DNA of 64,000 nt from Protonemura montana (taxonomy: Eukaryota; Arthropoda; Insecta; Plecoptera; Nemouridae): NCBI GenBank assembly GCA_947568835.1, contig OX387603.1, forward strand, positions 1,118,501 to 1,182,500, given 5' to 3'. This document shows, piece by piece, positions 34,426 through 44,900 of the stretch. The notes under the pieces were generated by a model, which was not told where the DNA came from, searched no databases, and was given only the letters and a program-made list of their open reading frames with translations. How positions within the stretch are numbered: the first letter of the stretch is position 1; every line of letters begins with the position of its first letter. Both the position numbers and the translations under genes were made by a program.

Positions 34426-37400
34426 TCGTCGCTTTTCAAACCACTTTGGCCACTTCTACTTTCACAAGGATTGCATAAATAAAACACAGCAAAAATGTCA
34501 ATTACGACTTAATAATATTTTTATTTTGAGAACAATTTAAAACGAGGAAAACCGATAGAATAGCATACAAAATAACAACAGACACATCTCTTAAACACGG
34601 GTACCAACCATCGCAGCCGTTGGTTCCCCGTAATACGTTCCTTCAATGGACAATCTGGTACTTTCAAAAGTTTCCCTTTAAATATAGAAGACATAGGATT
34701 CTGATCGCTGCCGAGAAACTGTTCGTTTCTCGCCTGAGAATTAACGAACGTATAAGCTTCATCTCGAAAATCACATCGATAACGACTAAAATATTACATT
34801 ATTTTCTGGTGCTGTAATCTTATTAAATATCATCGTAACTCTGAAAATGTGCAGTTTTTTTTTATTCTTTATTTGAAAGTTATTAATCACTATTAACGTG
34901 TTTTTTATCCAAGGAAAGTATCTTATTTGATTAATTAATTGTAAATACACAATGCAAGGAATGCTTAGTGAGGTTAGGTAGACCTGCATTTTATGAAACA
35001 TTGAAAATAGCTTTGTTGATTAAACGATAGAGAAAAGTATGGAGACAGTTTTCACGCTAAACATTTTGCTCTACACGAACGTTTTTGTACTCGAGAACTT
35101 CTATTCTAAACGGAACCAAGAAGAAACGATGACAGCGATTTGAAAAAATGTTTCCATCAAATTGATCAGGTAAAACAGCTGACATGATTATTATGAGTCT
35201 CAGTGACACTGACATATCAAGTTACGTAGTGAACAAATGCATAACTATTATTATTTTAGAACAAATATTTGAAACTGTGAGCTTGCTTGTTTTGAGAATC
35301 ATCTGCTTGACAATGGAAATAAAGATCCTTCGAGTTGGAAAGGTAATTATCAAGAATTTTGTAAATTTATACTCAATACCAGGCAACTTTGTCTGCTTCT
35401 CTGCTTTGTTCTGTTCACTATAGTGTAATGATAGTGTAACTATCATACAATTAATCTGCATCAAGTAAAATTTCATTGTGCAAAAGAACAGATTCAATTA
35501 CTTTCAGAAAAATAAGAGTCCGAAATTGGTCAAAGCCACGATTCTCCTAAAAATGTGAAGCCACAATGAGAGGCAGTCATCCGTCATTAATGTCCTACCT
35601 TATTTGGCTGAGTACGCAATTAAAAGTCACGTCCAAGCTCCGGCAATTAACGCATTTAAAATTTGCTAGAAATTTGACTGCTTGGTTAAATTGTCAGCTG
35701 TTTTCCTCCCGGCGACAGAGCATCTGGAGCCGTAGAACGAATACGATGAAAACACAGAAATTACTGAACTTTGCCACAAGCAATGATAAGAAATGTTTGC
35801 GTCAAATTGTTTGTTCATAATTCAAAATCTGACATAAAACCTGCATCGTAGACAAAAGAATCAACAAGATCACGATGTCTTTCTTTGTCGACGAACACAA
35901 AGATTTGTTTCCAGAATGTTTAGATAACTTGAAACACAACGGACAGAAATGGTTCGCTGCGTACGAGGACGTATTTTACCCGAACGTCGGCAGAATCTTT
36001 AATTTTAAACGATATTATTGTTTTTTATCGCTTCCCGAGTCCCTGGCAAAGAATGATCTCGAACTGAAATGATCTGCGAAGCTAAGACGGTAAGTGGACT
36101 TCCATTTGAAATCTCTTCTTAATTCACTTGTTTCTTGGTACCGATTAAAGAATAAATCTACGAAAAGATTTTTAAACGAACATTTATCTCTTTGTCTGGA
36201 TTATTTCGATAATATCATCTGTCATGGCCGACATTACGTGGATTTTTAGGAAACAAAATACATTCGCCACGATACGTTCACGACTCTACGCTGGAGTGAA
36301 ACAGCAGCCAACTATTGGTGGTTCGCTTGTTTAGTTTTAAAACTCTATGGAATTTTCTACACATAAAATATTGATTCTCGATAATATAATATTTGATGAG
36401 ATATAACAGCGTTCAGATAATTAATATTACGATGGCACATTTAACATAGACTTTGTTATATTCATTTCATTTATTTAATAATTAATATTTCAAATATTTG
36501 CGTGCGCTTCATGTACATGAACCTCGTTAACATTTACTTAAATACGTTGTGCGATTTATTCCTTGTGTTTTTTTTTTTTTTTTTTTAATTATTTATTTAT
36601 ATTTTAATAACTAGTTAATGTTTTAGAGAAACGGTACTCACCGACGTAACGGCTTCGCGCGAGGAAGGTTCTTACGATATCTAATAATATTCTCTTTTAA
36701 TCTAAATTCCGATCCGAACGAGAAATACGCCAGTCAACAGTCGGGGAAAACAAGGCGGGTCCGCTTCCGCATTCAATTCCTGATAAACCTGCCGTCGAAC
36801 AATCGACCAATCAAAACCCGGCAGACCAGCTGCCGCGTAAAGACGTAAACGCAATCGTAGAAACGACGACTAACTTACGTCGACCGAAGTCGCTGATATG
36901 GAATTCTAGCCGCCGAACAACTCGGAAAGTCGAGCTCAGAAGAAGCCGCGGGGAAAGTCAACTCCGGCGACGGAAACAATACAACGTCGAGGACCAAACG
37001 TTGACCAACGCTGGCTCGTGATTGGTTAAAAACATGCATCGAGCTCGGACATCAAACATTGATGAAACATTGAAAAGAGGGCGGAGCCACAATCCCCTCA
37101 AGAATTAAACATCGACAGGTGAAGACGGCCAAACATCGAAGTCAAGTAAGAAAGACTCGGCTCCCGATGCCGAGTTTGTGCGTTTTTCAATCGTTCCGTT
37201 CGTTGCATTCGAATGCAATCCAAGTTGGTAATCAAGCCTGACTTTTACACAAAAAAAACCACAGCCTTCTGAATCTCTCGGGGCCTTGCAGATCAACTAC
37301 AGTGCAATTAAAAAAACAGAACAACGTCCGTTTAGTCGCCGGATGAAAATCTGACAGATAAAGCTAAACATCGTACGCCGATAATATTTGGCCGAGTGAA

Positions 37401-38042
37401 TCAATGTTGAGATATCGAGTAATTAACTACTTTTAAACGTTTAAATACCGAACGCGATGAACGTTGCTTTCGAACGTCACGGTACGACCGTAAAACCGTT
37501 GACCTCGCGTCGAATTCCGCCGAATATCGTGAGACCCGCGATATTTCCTCCCGATGACGGATCCAAAAGCCGGCGAGCGGCTCACAAACGATTGAACTCT
37601 AGGATCAAGTCCTGGCCGAGATGTGGTGCTAGAAGGGCCAAGTGGTCCCCTCGCACCCTACTCATTCGGGCGGGGCAGCGCTCCAACGGTCGAACTCTAT
37701 GCCCGAGTCGGGGCTTGTACCCACGGCCATAGGGGACAGGAAGTGGGCGGGGCACTTGCATTCCGTCGGGCACGGCTCAGGCTTGGCGGCAGGGTCGCCA
37801 CCGGGCGCGGTCGCAGGGACGATGGAGTCGGACTCGACGCCTGCAAGAAGATATCGTAACGTCACGGCAAGAATTGGGAAGCAAGATTTACATGAGGGTT
37901 CAGTTCTGAAAGATCCTTCTCCTGGGATGGGATAATGGCTTGTATAAAGCCTATAGCTTGAGTGTCGTTTAGCTAAGTAGACATGAGTCTAAAAATCTAA
38001 CTAATAACCTGTCAAAAATTGCCCTAACGAGAAGAAAAGATT
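34426..38042. other. Intergenic region without a recognisable gene
   Basis: 34.5-36.6 kb is AT-rich. An open frame at 35875-36072 (65 codons beginning MSFFVDEHKDLFPECLDN) has a reasonable start context, but I recognise nothing and see no partner exons. About 36640-37960 is noticeably CpG- and GC-rich, with CCAATCA and GGGCGG motifs (near 36810 and 37080) and a very GC-rich stretch at 37560-37860. The latter has B-box-like sequences (GAGTTCGACC on minus) and could be an old tRNA-derived SINE or a CpG island. No reliable coding exon was found. Confidence 0.4.
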
Positions 38043-38530
38043 TGAGCGGCGGATCTTGAATTAACAAAAACTATTTCAACTGGGTTTTCAATGCTAAGTG
38101 AAGAACAACTAAATTTCCCAACGTTTTGTAACTTGTACCTGTTACTTTATCAAGGGTAAGAGCAGTCCTGACAATTTTCCAAAAACAAAAGAACCACATA
38201 AAATTATAACAATTACCAAGTTCAAGCTTCCTAAATGCATCTAAATAAAATAATCAGGGTCAATAACTTAAAAACTAACGTATTTTGTATTTTCTGAAAT
38301 AAAATCCCGAACAAATTGGCATTTTTTACTAACTAACCAATTATATGTAAGGAAAAAACGCAAATTTTTAAGGGTAAAAGCAGTCCTCAAAGAAGTAACA
38401 GGTACAAGTTACGAAACGTTGGGAAATTTAGTTGTTCTTCACTTAGCATTGAAAACCCAGTTGAAATAGTTTTTGTTAAAACTAGTGCTAAGTTTACATC
38501 AAGTAGACATGAGTCTGGAAACAATCATAG
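38043..38530. mobile_element. Family-B element in fold-back form
   Basis: The left arm (about 38062-38150) and the right arm (about 38395-38482) are inverted copies of each other over roughly 85 bp. Both contain AACAAAAACTATTTCAACTG and CTTGTACCTGTTAC or their complements. The loop of about 245 bp holds the rest of the element body. A transcript would fold into a long hairpin. Confidence 0.8.
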
Positions 38531-38804
38531 GAGACGGCCGTTTGGTCAGGAAATGTGTGAACAAATTGGCAAATTATACTTTAGTTTTTTAGTTATTATT
38601 TAATATCATGTTGCTTTATTATGTAATTTCTGCCAGATTATGAGGCAAAGACAAGATTTGCCAGCGTTGATTGAGCTCCGACCAACCAATTAAGTGTGTG
38701 GCAGTAAAATGACTTTAGATCGTTGCAAGGCATTCTTTGGTATCGAAGATACATCTTATTTTCTATCCATTTTTTCTTACGCTTTGTACGAGGGCTTATG
38801 GACT

Positions 38805-38853
38805 GATCTGGAATAACCTAGATAACGAACTGCTATCCAGGTTATTCCAGACC
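38805..38853. repeat. 20-bp inverted repeat (hairpin)
   Basis: GATCTGGAATAACCTAGATA and TATCCAGGTTATTCCAGACC are complementary except for two positions, with a 9-base loop. The right arm shares TATCCAGGTTATT with the 41-bp minisatellite at 24.1-25.5 kb. Confidence 0.7.
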
Positions 38854-38945
38854 AGTGCTGTTTAAGGGGTATTTACCATTCAAAATCAATTTTTACCATA
38901 GATTTACTGCAATATGAATTGAAATTGAAATATTTAACAGAATTT

Positions 38946-41900
38946 TCATAAAATATGAATCTGCAGATATGGATATGCGATTCTCTTGTAAAGTACTGTC
39001 TTTCCCTGCGGCCGCTTCGTTGGCCAAAGTCGCCAAAAGTCTATCCCCTCGATTGACTCACCGTGCTTGCATCGTAGCTCGCGCTCGAAATTGTGCAGCT
39101 GCTCCATGAAGTGAAAGTTCGGTGCGATGTTTGCCTTGCGACTGCGCACGAGATTGAATGCATCGTTGAGCGACAAGGACAGCGAGGACATCAAATAAGC
39201 AACGGTGACCGTCACCGATCGCGACACGCCAGCGAGGCAGTGGACGAGGACGCTCTTCTGCGAAGTCCGGGCTTCGTCTGGAACAAAACATTGGAGGTTA
39301 GGTTCGATTCATTGATTTGTGGTGTTTAACAACGCACTGTTTTGACACCAGGCCATGCGGCACTGGTCTAATGGCGTCGGTGAATGAGTGGATGATGATG
39401 AATCTAACCTAGCCTAGAAGGGAGGAGGGGAAACCCGGTACCGGCACGTAGCCTACTCCTGTCGAAGACCAAGGGGACCACCGGCTTAACGTCCCTTCCG
39501 AAGGACGGTACAACGCGAACAACAGGATTCCTCCACAAATCCATGCTGTCGAGAGGTTGATAAGCAAGGCGAGTGAAGTTGCTGTACTAACTTTCATCCC
39601 TCCAACCTCTCTCCAGAACAGAACTGGTCATGTGTATTATGGTCACCCATCCAATACCTGACCCAGCGCAGTGTTGCTTAACTTTCATCTCTCCAACCTC
39701 TCTCCCGAACAGAACTGGTCATGTGTATGATGGTCACCCATTCAATACCTGACCCAGCGCAGTGTTGCTTAACTTTCATCCCTCCAACCTCTCTCCCGAA
39801 CAGAACTGGTCATGTGTATGATGGTCACTCATCCAATACCTGACCCAGCGCAGTGTTGCTTAACTTTCATCCCTCCAACCTCTCTCCCGAACAGAACTGG
39901 TCATGTGTATGATGGTCACCCATCCAATACATGACCCAGCGCAGTGTTGCTTAACTTTCATCCCTCCAACCTCTCTCCCGAACAGAACTGGTCATGTGTA
40001 TGATGGTCACCCATCCAATACCTGACCCAGCGCAGTGTTGCTTAACTTTCATCCCTCCAACCTCTCTCCCGAACAGAACTGGTCATGTGTATGATGGTCA
40101 CCCATCCAATACCTGACTAAGCGCAGTGTTGCTTAACTTCGGTGATCAAACGAGAACCGGTGTTTCCAACATGAAAAACTGTTCGGTTGCGCTGGTAGAA
40201 GACCCCATCCATCCCTTGCTTTGGTGCTATGGCTGCTATGGGTGCTATGGGTGTTATGGCTGCTATGGGTGCTATGGGTGCTATGGGTCTTGTGGGTGAA
40301 TGGTCTGGAAACCAGGTTAAGGTCACGCGCTATCTATGGAGTTGGTATTGATCGCGATTCCGTCGCTCGTGGGCGGCGGCGGCTGCGGGGGCGGCAGCGA
40401 CGGGTGGCGGCGGGAGGCGGGGGGGACAGCTACAGTTGGATGAGTGACTCATTCACAGTCACGTAGATTCGCTGGAAGCGCGGCTCAATTGCAAGGGGAG
40501 TGAATTAAGCGGCAAGATTTGTCAGAGAAAGACCGTCATGTTTTAGCTCCTGTCGGCTTCGTCTGTGGTCATCCGAGCTCTTGCTTTGCTCCCAGCATCG
40601 TGACTCGTTGTTTGCTGGGCGATAGCTTCTATCAAGTTGGAGATCGGGGTCCAAGTAGCTCAATTGGTTAGAGCAACACCCGCGATAAGTGGAGATCGGG
40701 GTCCAAGTAGCTCAATTGGTTAGAGCAACACCCGCGACAGGTGGAGATCAGGGTCCAAGGAGCTCAATTGGTTAGAGCAACACCCGCGACAGGTGGAGAT
40801 CGGGGTCCAAGTAGCTCAATTGGTTAGACCAACACCCGCGACAGGTGGAGATCGGGGTCCAAGTAGCTCAATTGGTTAGAGCAACACCCGCGACAGGTGG
40901 AAATCGGGTTTTGAGTCCCCGTTTGGGCATCAATTTTTGAGATTGTTATAGTGTTGATAATAATAATAAATAACAACAAGTTAGCTATGTTCTTGCAAGA
41001 AACAAAGGTAGGGAGAAAAGACGGCCCTGGGTAATGACAACGCGCCTCTTTGATGTAAGCCCAGAAAAAGAGAACACGTGAAGATTTGTGAATACGTTAG
41101 ACAGGAGCATCTTAGAAAAGTTGGCTGTCTTATCTTATGACAGCTGTGAAATCGTCAGAATTCCAGTGCTAGTGAGATTCTGAATGAATGTCAATAATGA
41201 AAATAAATGACGGTGAACGTGTTTTTCACGGCTAAATTACAAATTGCGAACCAAATTATTGAATTGGCATCGAATGTACAGAAAATAATTGTCTCTAACT
41301 AATGTAGTTATCACCATTCAAATGACAGTTTCACTTGTATGCTTATAGAAAAACTGAAGTGGTCGACACATGCCAATGTGCTGTTGAACAAATCAAATAC
41401 AAATACAAAATACCAATTCCTAGGTAAATACACGTTAAGTCGACATAAATTAGGTCGGGAAACAATTAGCTTGGTTACAAAGCCCAATATTTAGTAACAA
41501 AATGATTGAAATAAGTTGAAACGGTACGGCGCCAGATGAATGAGTCCACGGTTCGGTAGGGAACGTGCCACGATATTGTGGGGGTGTCAGGCAGCTCCTA
41601 GGTCTGGTCGGGGCGCCGATCAATACCGTACTATGCCATTCAAAGCACACCATCCATTCATCAAACGGGACGCCAGGAGGGTGCCACTGGGTGCTACCTT
41701 CACGGGTGCTTGGCTAAAGATGCGACTCCATTTTACACATTTGGATAAATTCGTGAGACGGTGAAGTGCGTAGACAACGCAGGTTCGTCTCAAAATCGTC
41801 TCAAAAAGTCAGTGTCGAAGTAGTGTAATGGGAGAATCCATTGATGCCCCAGATTCTCGGGCGAGAGAATTCATTGAGACATTCTCAACAAACTGGAGCA

Positions 41901-44900
41901 ACATTTTTACATGAAATCTTTATTTCAATTGCAAACGCTTGCAATGCGCGGGGTATTTTATTATTATCAACACTAGAACCGTCTCAAAAGTTGATGCCCA
42001 AACGCGGACTCGAACCCCGATCTCCACCTGTCGCGGGTGTTGCTCTAACCAATTGAGCTACTTGGACCCCGATCTCCACCTGTCGCGGGTGTTGCTCTAA
42101 CCAATTGAGCTACTTGGACCCCGATCTCCACCTGTCGCGGGTGTTGCTCCAACCAATTGAGCTGCTTGGACCCCGATCTCCACCTATCGCGGGTGTTGCT
42201 CTAACCAATTGAGCTACTTGGACACTGGTTAAAGTGTTGATATTAATAAAATACCCCGCGCATTGCAAGCGTTTGCAATTTAAATCAGATTTCATCTAAA
42301 ATACACCGCATCCAAGTAGCTCAATTGGTTAGAGCAACACCTGCGACAGGTGGAGATCGGGGTCCAAGTAGCTCAATTGGTTAGAGCAACACCCACGACA
42401 GGTGGAGATCGGGGTCCAAGTAGCTCAATTGGTTAGAGCAACACCCACGACAGGTGGAGATCGGGGTCCAAGTAGCTCAATTGGTTAGAACAACACCCAC
42501 GACAGGTGGAGATCGGAGTTCGAGTCCCCGTTTGGGCATCAACTTTTGAGACGGTTATAGCGTTGTTAATAATAAAATACTCAAACAGCATCTTCAGCAA
42601 GATGGCGGACTTACCTATGAAGTCGATGGCTGCCGGGAAGAAACTTGCCAAGTTCTGACTCCAGTGGTCAGCGATTGGGATCTGCATGTACTTCATCGTC
42701 TCTGAGCCCTCGAACACGTTGGGCAAGTCGGGAGTCACGTTCAGGATGTACTGAAAAAAAACTGGACTTGAGCACTTCACTCGTGGGGACCAAGGTTCGT
42801 GACCCGGGCTCGTGACCCGGGCTCGTGACCCGGGCTCGTGACCCGGGCTCGTGACCCGGGCTCGTGACCCGGCTCATTAAAGAAGCTTAGGGGCAAAAAT
42901 TTGACAAAAATCATCGCGCGCTTTTCAACGTACTTATTTTCAGAGAGAAGACGAATCTTTCCTTTAATTCTAATCCTCTCATTTATTTATTTGTGGTGTT
43001 TAACGACGCAATGTTTTACATCTAGCCATGCGGCACTGGTCTAATGGCGTCGGTGAATGAGTGGATGATGATGAACCTAACCTAGCATAGAAGGGAGAAG
43101 GGGAAACCCGGTGCCGGCACGTAGCCTACTCCTGTCGAAGACCAAGGGGACCACCGGCTTAACGTCCCTTCCGAAGGACGGTACAACGCAAACAACAGGA
43201 TTCCTCCACAAATCCATGCTGTCGAGAGGTTGATAAGCAAGGCGAGTGAAGTTGCTGTACTAACTTTCATCCCTCCAACCTCTCTCCCAAACAGAACTGG
43301 TCATGTGTATGATGGTCACCCATCCGATACCTGACCCAGCGCAGTGTTGCTTAACTTTCATCCCTACAACCTCTCTCCCAAACAGAACTGGTCATGTGTA
43401 TGATGGTCACCCATCCAATACCTGACTGAGCGCAGTGTTGCTTAACTTCGGTGATCTAACAAGAACCGGTGTTTCTAACACACCAAACAGTTTGGTATCC
43501 TCTAATTATTGTCGGAGACGATGCTCGAACCTACAAGTCTTGTACCAGAACAAGAAGACCATCTGGTTGGGTCTGGGTCTTTGATGGTCACGTGCTAAGT
43601 ACCAATGTTTAGGGAGCCAACATTACAAGATGGTCAACTTGGGTCCCTCGACAACAACAGCTATTTTATGAGAAAAAAAAATGAAAATCACTTATGGTGG
43701 TATTTGATGATTTTTTCCGTCCTGCTATGGGATGGCTGTATGGGGCAAGCAATGGAGCTACATGCCATGCACGTGTACAAAATGGCCGCCTGTCTGAACT
43801 CACCTGTATTCCGTGCCTGTCCAACGACTCGCTGTCCTCGCTGTTGGCGGCGTTGCCTAGGAAGAGGTTGGGCACGATCTCGACAGGGAAATCGCGGTCG
43901 TCGTCCAGTCCCAGTGAGGAGTCACATCGGTCGTCAGAGTCGCTAGAATCACTGGACGCTGTCGCCGAGGAGCCACAAGAACCGACTTGCTGGCGTCCAC
44001 GCTGTAGAGAAAACCATGCTGGGGATGATGTTTCGTTGCCGGGACCCTAGCTAAACTAACCTAACCTAACCCAACCTAAAAGAACCTAACACAACCATCC
44101 TCGTGTTGATGTTTAGTTGCCAGGACCCCAGCCTACCTAGCCTAACATAACCCAACTTCAACCAACCCTAACCTGACCCAACCAAACCCAACCTCGTGTT
44201 GATGTTTCGTTGCCAGGACCCCAGCCAACCTAACCTAACCTAACCCAACCTAACCCAACCTAACACAACCTAACCCAACCATCCTCGTGTTGATGTTTAG
44301 TTGCCAGGACCCCAGCCAACCTAGCCTGACATAACCCAACTTCAACCAACCCTAACCTAACCCAACCCAACCTAACCTAACCTAACCTAACCTAACCTAA
44401 CCTAACCTAACATAACCTAACCTAACCTGACCTAACCTTCTTGACACGAAAGTCCCAAGTATTGCAAACAAATTCAAACATTTTCAGTTAAACGGACGAT
44501 AATTAAATTAACTTGGTGTTTGCAAACCACATTCGTACTTTGATTGTTGACTTGAACTGAAAGAACAAAGAAGTGAAGACTCAGCAACTCAGTGGCAAAC
44601 ACCTGCCAGGAAGTCGAGGTGCAGTGCTTGAAATGCATCACATGTTTAGCTTGAAAATAATGTCTTAAATCGTGCAAACTCAAGACTTACCTTGGAGACG
44701 GGTGCGACAGAAGATATCCGGAGCGTACGCAGCCCCATGAGCGGCACGACGTCCTGGCCGGGGTTCGAACCGGCGACCATCAGGTCCGAGCAGCTCTCAC
44801 ACCACTCGGGGTAACCGGCGCGGAACCCAGGGAATCCACCTGGAACCAGGAACAAGATTAGTTAGCACACAGAGTTGGCTGCTCCTGTACAACAGCACCA

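Noticed and set aside
35184-36072. Possible small gene (MEIKILRVGK... at 35310 or MSFFVDEHK... at 35875)
   Set aside because: No recognisable homology, low-complexity AT-rich setting, and no consistent exon chain; left as an unassigned open frame.
40096-40168. Functional 5S rRNA gene
   Set aside because: Only the 3' two thirds are recognisable, the 3' terminal part is replaced, and it is fused to a SINE body.
40645-42580. Genuine tRNA genes
   Set aside because: Heads lack a T arm except the last; position 33 is G; bodies and repeats show SINE structure.
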